From: Zoroaster sp. YZ-2022
Taxonomy: Eukaryota; Echinodermata; Asteroidea; Forcipulatida; Zoroasteridae
Length of the DNA stretch: 64,000 nt
NCBI GenBank assembly: GCA_029582265.1
Contig: CM055816.1
Span: forward strand, 1,516,992-1,580,991
Direction: 5' to 3'
The notes under the pieces were generated by a model that was given only the letters and a program-made list of their open reading frames with translations, was not told where the DNA came from and made no database searches. Both the position numbers and the translations under genes were made by a program. This document shows, in pieces, positions 47,565-58,555 of this stretch (its first letter is position 1; each line of letters starts with the position of its first letter).

Positions 47565-49646
47565 GGGAGCATCTCAAAAGTCGGAACGGATAGTCTGTTC
47601 CGCTGGGAATACCAGAACGGTCCGTTGGGAACACGCCAGCGATCCCCCGGGCATACGCAAACGGTCCCGAGGAACGGAGCTGTATGCCCAGCGGAACGTT
47701 CGACTGGGCACACGCGAGCATACTCAGCTACAAGAACGATCCAAAGGATCGTTCCTTTTGGGAACAGTGGAGACTGCAACACTCCGCCAACTACGAATGG
47801 GCAGAAAAAATGTAATACATTGTGTTTACCGCACGCGCGGCACACGTTAGTGCACTACTACTGCACGAAAATGAACTACTTTTAGCTCACACACACTGAG
47901 CTATTAACTGTAGTGTACACCGTGTACCGTGTATGTCTTTGTGTACCGTGTAGCTGGGTAGGATGGCAACTGCTGAAATAATAATTACAAAAATAATGAC
48001 TTTGACATTCAAATAAAACAACGGTATTCATAATAACACATACACTGAGCAGTGGCGCACCCAAGGCGGGGGGGGGGGCTCGGGGGGCTCGAGCCCCCCC
48101 CCTCCCAAGGGCCCGCTGATGTTTTATTTTATTTTTTTAAAGAAGGGCTGGAAGAAGGCAAAATCTGAGCCCAAGTCTTGTCTACAGAGGAGTTCGGCAA
48201 GGAGTAGGGCAGTGGTACAAAGGGATGGGGACTCAGGAGACTCAAGCTCCCCCTCAAACGTTTTCCATTTATTCACTCACTATTATATTTACGGCGTTGC
48301 GTATGCATGTGCATGTAAGCTTGAAGGGCCACCAGTATATATAACAAGCATTTTAGACATTCTCCCCCTGCCATGGTGCACCCTGATCAGGAGCAGCTTT
48401 ATAATTTATTTTCATTTTCTGTTGTCCGTTTCTCTTGTTGAGGTCGTTGACTGTCGTTGAGGTTACTCGTAAATGTTTTTAAATTTAAACACGCCCGCAT
48501 TATAATCAACTCCTTTCCAGTTTGTACACAATATGGCCCAGGATCGGGTTTTAATTTACAAAGATTATGCGACACTGTTTTAGCAAACACCGATTGGATA
48601 ATATTGGGATTTGGTTTTGCTGCCAAATTTGTGTTTGAGAAAATTTAGCTCCGCCCGGAATGATCACAAACTTCGTCCATAATGAAAATATTTAAATATA
48701 GAAATCTTGCAGACGAAACAATTAGCTCAAGTTCTTTACATCAAGAGGAGGAAATTATATGGAAGGTAAAACCCTACGAGTCTGAATCATGTCATAATGT
48801 CTTCTTTTTATGACTAGAAACCACCAGGAAACATTTAACATGTGCCGTAGGTTCACTGACGAGCACGATTAGGGACATGGCTACAGCCGCGCCAGCGGTT
48901 ATGGTTTGGGTCCGCCATGTCTCTCCCCCATATTGGATTTCAAAAAAAAAAATTTTTTGAGCCCCCCAATAAAATCCTGGGTGCGCCACTGACACTGAGT
49001 CACTCACTTTAAGGCCTTTTATTCAAGTTTTTACTAATTCAAGTTTTTAGTCGAAGCGAACACAAAAAGTTGCAATCCAGGAGGAAGAGGAGTGCTTAAA
49101 AATTGATACGAAATGTGGCTGCTTTTTGTTTTTTGTTATACAAGTCTCATTTATTTCATTCATAAATAGCCATAGTCGGTAGGCCTTTACACACATTAAG
49201 CCTACACTGAATCCTTGATAGCTGGTTGATGGGCCACGACTTAAAAAAAACTACGGACAATTAAAAAAATGTATTTTGTAATCTTAATACAATTTTATAA
49301 TACAAATTTAATTTAAATAAAGATTAGCAAAACAATAAAACAAGATAACAAAAAAACTGCAACATACCTTCACCTTCCGACCATAAACACGTATAGTAAC
49401 GATTCGCATTCGGTGAAGACTATGCTGCAATTACTAATTGAGAATGTTCCCGTGGGAACGTTCCGCGGGGAATACAGTATGCTTTGCGTGTTCCCGCAGG
49501 ATCGCTCATTGGGAACACGCTGGCGGTCTGTGGGAACGCACCATTGTTCCCACAGAGCATACGCATCCGTTCCCATGGATCGCTGGAGTATTCCCAGAGG
49601 AACGTTCGGGTGGGCATATATCCGTTCCGACTTTTGAGACGCTCCC
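47565..49646. mobile_element. PIF/Harbinger-like element, itself interrupted by a hAT-like element
   Basis: The inverted repeats GGGAGCATCTCAAAAGTCGG (left) and its near-perfect complement (right, 49621-49646) are flanked by TTA (47562-47564 and 49647-49649), the TWA duplication of PIF/Harbinger insertions. Both arms are rich in GGAACG/CGTTCC words in opposite orientation. Without the nested element (48050-48991) it would be about 1.1 kb. No transposase is visible. The right end is 28 bp upstream of exon 14. Confidence 0.82.
48050..48991. mobile_element. hAT-like non-autonomous element, perfect 8-bp target duplication
   Basis: The ends are CAGTGGCGCACCCAAGG and the complement of CAGTGGCGCACCCAG. 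ACACTGAG flanks both sides exactly (48042-48049 and 48992-48999). Near the left end is a G/C-homopolymer palindrome (48067-48108). No full transposase frame was recognised; several short open frames inside are not assigned. Confidence 0.9.
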
Positions 49647-49674
49647 TTATTGTGTTCTGGTTTTGTTGCTATAG

Positions 49675-49791
49675 ATCCCAACATGTGCTATAGTAACCCT
49701 TGTCCAGCGAAGGCAAAGTGTGTCAGTGAAAACAAAGTCATCAGGTGTGTCTGCCCAGAGGGATTCAGGCATCCATCATGTGCGACACAGG
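49675..49791 (+). CDS. EGF/CUB gene exon 14 (EGF domain), last visible exon
   Basis: A 117-nt phase 1-1 exon between GTTGCTATAG and GTGAGT. It encodes D-P-N-M-C-Y-S-N-P-C-P-A-K-A-K-C, then V-I-R-C-V-C-P-E-G-F-R-H-P-S-C-A-T-Q, with six cysteines. The usual glycine after W/F-x is replaced by H (F-R-H-P). No stop codon follows, so the gene should continue beyond the gap at 50946. The sequence after the gap shows no more of it. Confidence 0.9.
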
Positions 49792-50343
49792 GTGAGTAAC
49801 GGATAGCCTTAATGATAGACAGAAATAGATAGACAGAAATGATAGGCAGAAAGTGAAAACAAAGAAATTAGGTGAACATGTCTGGAGGGATTCTGACATC
49901 TACCCACATTGGGTTAGAAACATAGTGAGGTCAGCAGGGTGGGTGTGTTTCAGTGACTAATAATCCATAAGTCTGGCCAACAGGTGACTCACAGGCCAGT
50001 TTTCTGGATGGCAACAGGCTGGCCAACAGCCTAGCCAACAGACCAGCCAAGATGTTGGCCAATAGGCAGGTGAAAAGGCATGTCATGTCATTCTTAAAAC
50101 AGCTCATAATTAAGCAGAACAACATATAAAGGCCTACAGTCTGGCCGGCCGACAATCAGGCAAGCCAACAATCAGGCAAGCCAACCAAACAAATGAATTC
50201 GGAAAAATCAATATAGAGCAAGAACTAAATTGAAAATAAAGATGTATCGCCATGGTTTTTGGTGTTTTAATATTGCTATTTTACTTGAGGAAGGGAACAC
50301 AAATGGCATAAAATTACATTTTTCTCAATTATTATGAAAAGCA
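49792..50343 (+). other. Intron sequence, short CCAACAG-type repeats
   Basis: Contains irregular CAGGC/GCCAACA repeats (49975-50190) but no exon. Confidence 0.5.
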
Positions 50344-50945
50344 TGGTTTTACAGTACTTGTGTCCTTGAGCAAGGCGCTTTACTGTATCTATTCTATCTA
50401 TTCATGTGTAATCCTGGTCTCAACCGTGGTACTTGTGTCCTTGAGCAAGACGCTTTACTGTATCTATTCTATCTATTCATGTGTAATCCCGGCCTCAACC
50501 GTGGTACTTGTGTCCTTGAGCAAGGCGCTTTACTGTATCTATTCTATCTATTCATGTGTAATCCCGGCCTCGACCGTGGTACTTGTGTCCTTGAGCAAGA
50601 CGCTTTACTGTATCTATTCTATCTATTCATGTGTAATCGATCGGCCTCAACCGTGGTACTTGTGTCCTTGAGCAAGTCGCTTTACTGTATCTATTCTATC
50701 TATTCATGTGTAATCCCGGCCTCCACCGTGGTACTTGTGTCCTTGAGCAAGGCGGCTTTACTGTATCTATTCTATCTATTCATGTGTAATCCCGGCCTCA
50801 ACCGTGGTACTTGTGTCCTTGAGCAAAGGCGCTTTACTGTATCTATTCTATCTATTCATGTGTAATCCTGGCCTCAACCGTGGTACTTGTGTCCTTGAGC
50901 AAGGCAGCTTTACTGTATCTATTCTATCTATTCATGTGTAATCTT
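50344..50945. repeat. 75-bp minisatellite derived from a SINE core
   Basis: About eight copies of a 75-bp unit containing GGTACTTGTGTCCTTGAGCA, TATCTATTCTATCTATTCAT and AATCCCGGCCTCAACC. The first phrase and the CAACCGTGG phrase match the body of the SINEs in this window. The array runs into the N gap, so its length is unknown. The unit is 25 codons without stops, giving artefactual frames. Confidence 0.93.
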
Positions 50946-51445
50946 NNNNNNNNNNNNNNNNNNNNNNNNNNNNNNNNNNNNNNNNNNNNNNNNNNNNNNN
51001 NNNNNNNNNNNNNNNNNNNNNNNNNNNNNNNNNNNNNNNNNNNNNNNNNNNNNNNNNNNNNNNNNNNNNNNNNNNNNNNNNNNNNNNNNNNNNNNNNNNN
51101 NNNNNNNNNNNNNNNNNNNNNNNNNNNNNNNNNNNNNNNNNNNNNNNNNNNNNNNNNNNNNNNNNNNNNNNNNNNNNNNNNNNNNNNNNNNNNNNNNNNN
51201 NNNNNNNNNNNNNNNNNNNNNNNNNNNNNNNNNNNNNNNNNNNNNNNNNNNNNNNNNNNNNNNNNNNNNNNNNNNNNNNNNNNNNNNNNNNNNNNNNNNN
51301 NNNNNNNNNNNNNNNNNNNNNNNNNNNNNNNNNNNNNNNNNNNNNNNNNNNNNNNNNNNNNNNNNNNNNNNNNNNNNNNNNNNNNNNNNNNNNNNNNNNN
51401 NNNNNNNNNNNNNNNNNNNNNNNNNNNNNNNNNNNNNNNNNNNNN
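50946..51445. other. Assembly gap, exactly 500 N
   Basis: The same fixed length as the first gap, so it is a placeholder. It lies between a tandem array and the second copy of the duplicated block. The join across it is therefore weakly supported by the sequence itself. Confidence 0.99.
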
Positions 51446-53811
51446 GCAGGACCCACCATGAATTCATTTCGGTGCATGTTAAGCAGAACCATGTTTCTCA
51501 CGACTATTTTGAGTATTCACATCTAGTAAAATAGCAATGTTCCGATGCTAAAACAGATAAAGTTGCCGTTAAATTACCGAAAACAATAGCGTTACATATT
51601 TAATTTACATGTAATTTATTGTAACGTCGGTGTTCAAAGTTTTGTTTAACTTGGCCCAAAGGGGGAAAGGTGGATTTTCCTTTGGACAAAAGGTTCGGGT
51701 ATATATTGATGGGGATATTGGAATTCTTCCACAGTGAAGTTAATCATTTATACAAGGTGTCTGGACTATTTCTGTAATTTCGTGAACTCTTGTTTGTTAT
51801 TGAAGTAAACTTGCGCGCTCTATGTCTATCGCCCAAGAAAATGAGTGATGTGTACCAATACATGGACAATATCGTCACGATCGGAGCAATAAAAACTGCT
51901 GGCTCTTTTATTCAGCAGCAACGGTAATGTGACTTATTATGTGGGGTATTATTTTTAGTCACTTAATCTAAAACTAGCACTCCGATTCCATGCTCTATTG
52001 ATCGTGATGATATTATCCCTTTAAACATAATAAGAAAACTACCAATAATGTTTGTATCTTTCTAATGGATATATTCAAGCGGTTTAACTGCAATACACGT
52101 CGGGCAATCAATAGCGTAAAATAGAGATGTGTGTCTTAAAGTGCATGTCAAATAACATTTCTTTGTGAAAAAAAGTATAACTAAATGAAGGAAGGCTACG
52201 GCGTGCTATTAATAATTGACGATAATTATTGTAGATAATTATACTCTGGGTGACGTTTAATGATCAAAGTGACTCAAACATTTACTTGACTGTTTATACT
52301 GATTTATCCAGAAAAAGTCACATGAACACAGGATGTATCCCTGCACACGAAATGAATTATAAATACGGACTGCTGGTTACATTATTCCATGAATGTACAT
52401 CTCTAAACAACGGTCCATATTTATCATCCAATCGCAACCATGAATAGCGGTATTTAAATTCTTAATACAAGTAAGCAATGACGTCATGGTTTCATGGCGG
52501 TGCTGACTATAAATCAAAATTCAGTCAGTCCACTTGCTGCAGGCTACCAGGCTGCTGCAGTCTACCAGGCGTTTATGCTTGATATCTGAGGCAATATGAA
52601 CCAGCTAATTTGTGCACACATTTGATTGCTTTCCATGAGGTTAGCATATCAGGTGACAACTCGTCTTCGTCGAAGGAAGTTACGGTGGTGAGTCTCACCA
52701 GGATCCATTAAAAAAAAAAAAAATTAAGAAATATATTCAGACTTGCTGAAAATGGTCGTGTTATTTATTGACGCATTTTGTTTTGAGTAGAATATCTTGT
52801 CATAAATGTTGAAATTTGTACTCGGTCAATACTCTAAGCATTTTTAAAGATTAGAATATTAAACTTTTTTAAAATAATTTTTGTTATTATTTTTTTTAAT
52901 TTTAATATCTCACGACTCGTACTGTTTACCTTTCCCCTCGCTTTCACATGTATTTGTTTCAAATAACATGATATTCCAATTTGTTTTTGCAAAATTAGAC
53001 TGACAGTCCTAAACTGTGTGCACTCCTGCCTTTTGTGGAATTGGTATGAACACTGATAGAAGTAGATCATCTGGGATGTGTCCACTCTTGTAAACAAGTT
53101 TGCATAGGTGTGTAAGATCTTCTGTATTACTATCATCCAAAGCCTTCAGTGCTTCAACAGGTATCTTATCAGATCCTGACGTTTTTCCATTTCTCATTGT
53201 ATTAATTGCCTTTGAGACTTCTTCTTCCATAATATCCATGCCTTCATGTTTATTGAAGACCGGACTATCTCCTCTGTCATCATCATACAACTGCTGATCA
53301 TATTCAAACCATCTCTTTTCTATGTCCTCTTTGTCAAACAGAATGTTTCCCTCCTTGTCCTTTATGTATCCACATTCTTCTCTCTTTTTCTTCCCCGCCA
53401 CTTCACCTTTCTATACATTTCCTTCATTTCATGATGCTTTTCCAAATTTTCTACTTCCTCACATTGATTTCCAAGCCATGTCTCTTTGGCCTCCCTGCAT
53501 GCAGCTGTAATCCTCTTGCGAATTTGTTTATATTTGACTTTGCCACTGTTCTGGTAAGACCTTCTTTCTTCAATTATTTCAAGTATTTCACTGGTCATCC
53601 ATTCTGCTACCTTCCTTTTGCTTCTTTTAGGTAACAATCTCTTTAGTGTCGACTATATACCATCCTATTTTCAGTTGACCAAACATGTTACTGATTTTGA
53701 TATTGAATTTACTCTTCATTTCCTCTTCCTTTAGCATGTCAAGATTGAGTGCTGCTTTCTTGGTGTTGCCCTATATTGCTATTTTCAGCTTCAATACCAT
53801 TCGCATCAGTA

Positions 53812-54150
53812 CACTCTAAAAACTCCCGGGTCAGATTTGACCCAGAACGGGTCAAATCTGACCCGGAATCCGGGTTCTATTTGGCGCGACCACTTCCGGG
53901 TCAGAATGACCCGGAAAATTTGGTCAACATTTTTGACCCGGAACTGGGTCATTTCAACTGACCCTATTCCGGGTCAAGAAAATAATAATGACCCAGAATT
54001 GGGTCAGCTAAAATAACCCGGAAATCCGGGTCAAAAAGGTTGACCAAACTTTCCGGGTCATAATGACCCGGAAATGGTCGCGCCAAATAGAACCCGGATT
54101 CCGGGTCAAATTTATGTCGACCCGGATTCCGGGTCACATGAGATAAGCAT
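53812..54150. repeat. GGGTCA/TGACCC palindromic head of the TA-flanked element
   Basis: Seventeen GGGTCA or TGACCC hexamers occur in about 330 bp. The segment around 53877-54098 is a near-palindrome whose arms share GGTTCTATTTGGCGCGACCA. Each arm contains a perfect GGTCA-N3-TGACC (53899-53911 with spacer GAA, 54056-54068 with spacer TAA), which equals the consensus estrogen-response-element layout. Whether any receptor binds here is unknown. Confidence 0.85.
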
Positions 54151-54771
54151 GTCCTCCATGTATTACGTAGCATTATCTGTGGCACGCATTTTGAAATAGT
54201 GTACTGAATTGAAATTCATACAAATTAAAGTCTTAATTTTACCACCACATTAAAAAGTGTGTTCATTCTCATTGCAAATTGCCATAAATAAATGCTATGT
54301 TTATTTGGAACATGCATACCTTGTCAGGGGTGCCCAAGCACTGGAACAGCACATTTGAAAACTGTTAAATGAAAGAAACAAATGAACGTTTAATGATTTC
54401 ACATTGGTTAAATCAGTTTATTCAATGGTTTTGGCAAACATATATGTATGTACATATTTAATAGCATTATACAATGACATTGCTTCGTTTTGTGTGTTAT
54501 GCAAACAAACAGTTTAGTTTTGAGATTGTCAGTTTTAAAGCTCATGTATCAGATCACTTCCACTTTGGGAACTGCAAAATAGTTGGTTGGTCGGTCTGGC
54601 ATCATAATTCCAATTTAAATTTATGCACAATAATAGTTTTGTTCACTTGTCTGTGCATGAGTTTTTAAAAGTTTAACTTTACTCCCTAACTTTTTATGCA
54701 ATGATGTATTTCTTGCATCTGGGATATTAAAAAGTTACTGAATTTGCACTTTACCGACGACTCAGTGTTTT
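54151..54771. other. Interior of the TA-flanked element, nothing recognised
   Basis: AT-rich sequence without a domain-bearing frame on either strand. Confidence 0.45.
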
Positions 54772-54950
54772 GCGAGGTCTGCGGGAAAAAACCTACAGGC
54801 CGCTTGGGTGGGACTCAACCTGTGACCTTCCATCCTCTCGCCATCAGGCAAGCTCGTTGGTCGAGTGAGTAAGATGTCTGCTCTAGAATGTGGAAGGTCG
54901 GGGTTTCAGTCCCACCAAGTTCTACTGAGTTTCCCCCCCGCAGACCTCGC
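54772..54950. repeat. Hairpin with tRNA-like arms
   Basis: GCGAGGTCTGCGGG and its complement bound the structure. The right half reads TGGTCGAGTGA (54858-54868, A-box-like) and GGTTTCAGTCC (54902-54912, B-box-like). The left half contains the complement of a similar B-box region (AGGTTGAGTCC). It looks like two tRNA-related SINE heads in inverted orientation. A functional tRNA is not claimed. Confidence 0.55.
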
Positions 54951-55229
54951 TACCCCTGTAGCGCATCAGTGAAATAACTAACCTGAAAAAGTAAGAATAT
55001 CTGTGCATTTGAACACAATTACACACCAAGTTATTAACCTGGGAAAATGTTGTCAAGATATGGAACCTTTATTAAAGAGTATTTGGTTTCATAAAGTTTT
55101 AAAAAATGAAGACTTTAAAACGTTTTTCTGTTATTAAAACACTTTTTCTGTCTCTTTTCTCGTCTTTTTATTCACTAAAATAATCTAGTTTTAATAAACA
55201 CATACAAAACTAACTTGAACAAATTAAAA

Positions 55230-55700
55230 GGATGTGAGACATGTAAATAACAATGTTTTTTTTTAACACCTTATAATTATTTAACAATAAAACAATTTGA
55301 AATAAACATATTGCATTTTCCGGTATATTTTTAATTTATTTATTTTCTTTAAAAATAATAGTCTTTTGGAACGCCGCAAAAATGGGCCACTTGCTCGATT
55401 CCGCTACCGACGTCACATCCATTACATAATATACCCATGGGGTGACTGAGCATTTAACAGTTTAAAAATAGTTGTCCTTTGGAATGCCCATGAATAAATT
55501 ACGCCATGGTGACATCGGTGGTGGAATCGAGCAAGTGGCCTATTTTTTAATAGGCGTTCCAGAAGACTATTATTTTTAAAGAAAATAAATCAATTAAAAA
55601 TATACCGGGAAGACGCAACATGTTTATTTCAAATTGTAATATTGTTAAATAATTATAAGGTGTAAAATAAAAGCATTACGATTGAGTACGTCTCACATCC
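55230..55700. mobile_element. Foldback element with ~170-bp arms
   Basis: The arms about 55230-55400 and 55530-55700 are long imperfect inverted repeats. Paired phrases include GATGTGAGAC, ACACCTTATAATTATTTAAC, TTTCCGGTATATTTTTAATT and AATAATAGTCTTTTGGAACG. The loop carries inner inverted words (GCTCGATTCC, TAAAAATAGT). It is non-coding and nested in the TA-flanked element. Confidence 0.8.
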
Positions 55701-56919
55701 TGTAATCAATAGGTGTTAATTTTCGAAAAAAAGCAAATAACTTTTTTCTGTTTATCTGTGATTTTACTATCATTCCTAACGTGCCTAAGCTGTAGCACCA
55801 GCAGTCATTTGGAGGTCTTGAGAGAAACGTTCTGAATGATAAGGAAATATTTTCTCAGGATTGGTACTGGTATCAACTTAGTCTAGATTCGTTGGGTCCA
55901 GTCAAAAATTCTCAGTACTATCATTGTTCTAACATGTTACAAAAATACCTTGAATAACCTAGATGTGTCTTAAGGTCCTGAAAAAACAATTCCCATGAAG
56001 GTACAGACTGCCACAGATAGGATAGGTCTATATAAATTAATTTGAAACATACATTAACTCCTTTGAAGAATAGATCATCAACCTCAACTCTGGCCATTTG
56101 GATTACAAAGTTATACAGACTCCCGGCACACCTCGTAGCGGTAGCACAAGTAGCTGTTTGTGTAACACTTTTGTATGACAAAGGGTTCAATAGTTCAATC
56201 TGGGTAAACACGGTGGAAAATTATTTTAAAAAGTGTGAAGGTTCAATACTTGTGTCTAGTTATGATATGATGGGCTGTATACAATGACATGTACAATTTA
56301 TACTAAATAAGATACATGTATATTCAATATATACCGATACCAATGTATATAATGTTGAAGTTTTTCTAGAAATTGAAATTCCTAAATTGTTATTCATAAT
56401 TAAGATTCTGCTAATACAATCTCAGCTTAGATGGTGATGATACATGCCTAAGAATTCATGAGGCTTACAAAATGATGGCTAATCAATCACTTATTCAATG
56501 TAAAAAGAAACAATAAACATGTTAAGCTTTCTCAATGCATGCTAGGAATTGAACGACAACACATTTTACAAATTTGGTGCACCATTAGGCCTATGCCTGT
56601 GTACTTCAAATTTGACATGCTATGGATTTGTCACCAGATTCCCAGAATGCACTTTAAAATGCAATAGGTTATTAACAGTCACATCCTTACCGGTCAATAA
56701 ATGACTTGGTGGCATCCTTTGGTGGCATCCTATAGTGGCATGACTATAGAGTTGCCTTTGCCCTTCAACCGCCTTAACTCTGATGGTGAAGATGGAAGGA
56801 ACAAGGTTGCGCCTCACTGCAAACTCACAGTCTGGGCTATCTGTGGACAGTAAAATAATTGAATAAGAAATATTTTCAGTGGCTAATGATTTTTGTGTAT
56901 TATAGGAGCCGATTAGGGA
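55701..56919. other. Interior of the TA-flanked element with exon-like segments
   Basis: On the minus strand a segment preceded by CTGTCCACAG and followed by GTAAGG (about 56689-56840) is open in phase 1. Another, preceded by TTTACCCAG (about 56053-56205), is open in a different phase. The phases do not connect, and no domain is recognised. These may be remnants of a captured or transposase gene, or chance. Confidence 0.3.
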
Positions 56920-57281
56920 TAAGGCTGTGCCAGGTAACCGGATGACTGAAACTGTCATTACCCGGTTCCATTTTTCAGTTCCAATTACCTGTAAATGACT
57001 TTTTTTAAATTGACTAAACATTTAAGCCACACAAATGGAAGTCTCCAAATTTTTGTTAAAATTTTTTGTGTTCAAGTCATTTGTAATATTGAGGCGGGAA
57101 AAGTATTACAATAAGTCCACATTTATTAAGACTCTAATTAAACAAGAGAAACTTGTGTTCATATTGGTTATTTTATACATTCGGGAGTATTTAAGTGTTT
57201 TACAATTTATTTACGGGTAGCCGAAGATTCCCCTTTTAGGGTAGTCGGTTCCTGAAATATAAACCAAAATACACAGCCTTA
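56920..57281. mobile_element. hAT-like element, unexpanded relative of 41345-44720
   Basis: The ends TAAGGCTGTG and the complement of TAAGGCTGTG, plus shared internal phrases (TTTTTCAGTTCCAATTACC, AAGCCACACAAATG, AAGTCCACATTTATT, CCGAAGATT), identify it as the same family. It lacks the 39-bp array. A clear 8-bp duplication is not seen at this copy. Confidence 0.7.
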
Positions 57282-58125
57282 AGTAATATTAGTTTTCCAA
57301 ACTTAATCTGCCCATGTTCCTGTTTTCCATTTTCTCTTTTTTCTGTGGGGCATGGATTCATCAAAAATTATAAATAATTGTTTGAATGCAGAAAAACTTA
57401 CATGATGTTCATCATCCTGACCCTTAAGTAGTGTAAACTGTAGCAAGCATGATCAACCATTGATCTGAAATATAAACATATCATGTAAAAACAAATTACA
57501 TGTAAATGTTTTCAAAGAGGATGAAGAATAATGGGTCATGCTAACAAAACACACATAAGTCAGAAACCCCTCATGTTATTAATAATATTATCAGGAAAAA
57601 AATAATGCAATTTCAGAAAAATGCCTTTAAGTTAGGCGTTAGAATAGAATATAATACATGTGACCTCTTCCCTCCTCCATGTGACATTTTCATTATCTCA
57701 ATAAAGGTGGTGATTGTTTCAGGCCTACTTATAGTAAGAAAAGTGCAAGTATAAACTGCAGTGCAGCAACCACCACGATATGAAATACTGATATGCCAAA
57801 TTGCCTACTAACTAGTAACGTTAGTAGTACTGTAACATCCCCCATGTGTGTGTGTATTTTGTTAATAAAACAGCTAACAGATCATGTCCACATATCATGA
57901 TGACCCCTCCATCCATTTTACAGAACAATGACAATGAGTTGTACAGTAATAGCTAGCATACACATACTGTACATAGTCAACCACACAAAATACACATTGA
58001 CATGGCCAGCACATGACCTGGCAGCACAAACTAATGTTAACGTTATACTTATAACCATGGTTTTGTAGTCATTATCTGTGTACTAAAACAAACATACATG
58101 TATAATAAATGTGAAAGTTTACATA
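57282..58125. other. Interior of the TA-flanked element, one exon-like segment
   Basis: About 57402-57466 on the minus strand is bounded by ATATTTCAG and GTAAGT and is open in one frame only. The remaining sequence shows nothing recognised. Confidence 0.35.
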
Positions 58126-58330
58126 CCTTCAAATGAAACAAAGTAATGAAGACCCCTTCCATTCATTGTGAAACGATTCTCCAACGATCATTGGGACGAA
58201 ACAAAAGACATCGTATCGTAGTTAAAAATGGCGGTTGGAAAAATGTGACCTGCACAGCTGCGTGACGTATTTCTTTTCGTCCAATCAAAATGGCTGATTT
58301 GCTGACATGACGTCACCGATAAGAAAATTG
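58126..58330 (-). promoter_or_regulatory. Promoter-like block and first-exon-like segment in the TA-flanked element
   Basis: On the minus strand, a perfect CRE (TGACGTCA, 58308-58315) and an inverted CCAAT box (58281-58285) lie upstream of a segment ending in a donor-like G|GTATGT (58126). That segment has an ATG frame of 13 codons running into the donor. An AAAATGGCGG motif (58224-58233), YY1-like, is on the plus strand. The cluster suggests a promoter carried by the element; transcription is not shown. Confidence 0.35.
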
Positions 58331-58555
58331 ACCCAGAAATGGGTCAACAATATTTGACCCGGCAAAAGGGTCAACAGTTTGACCCGGGAGTTTTAAGAGT
58401 GTAGTAATGAGTGGTCAGAGTGATAAGTTTTCACATCTGGATAAGAATCTCTGTCTCACTAGAATGTAATCAATCTGATATCTTCAGGTATCACCTAACT
58501 TTATCCAAGTATAAAGCCTTCTAGCGTGGTGTTGAAACCATGTATTTGTGATCAT

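Larger units (their letters stand above)
53812..58401. mobile_element. 4.6-kb TA-flanked inverted-repeat element, family unassigned
   Basis: The ends CACTCTAAAAACTCCCGGGT (left) and the complement of CACTCTTAAAACTCCCGGGT (right) are inverted repeats. TA flanks both sides (53810-53811 and 58402-58403), while copy 1 has one TA at the same place, so boundaries and insertion are certain. The left 350 bp and right 80 bp are packed with GGGTCA/TGACCC words. Three other repeats are nested inside (54772, 55230, 56920). No transposase was recognised. A TA duplication fits Tc1/mariner-like and some other superfamilies. Confidence 0.88.

Noticed and set aside
50360..50865. Open frames of 103 and 153 codons
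   Set aside because: The 75-bp unit is 25 codons without stops, so the frames are artefacts of the array.
56620..57021. 133-codon minus-strand frame
   Set aside because: It overlaps the hAT-like element at 56920-57281 and does not join in phase with neighbouring exon-like segments. It is kept only as a weak observation inside the TA-flanked element.
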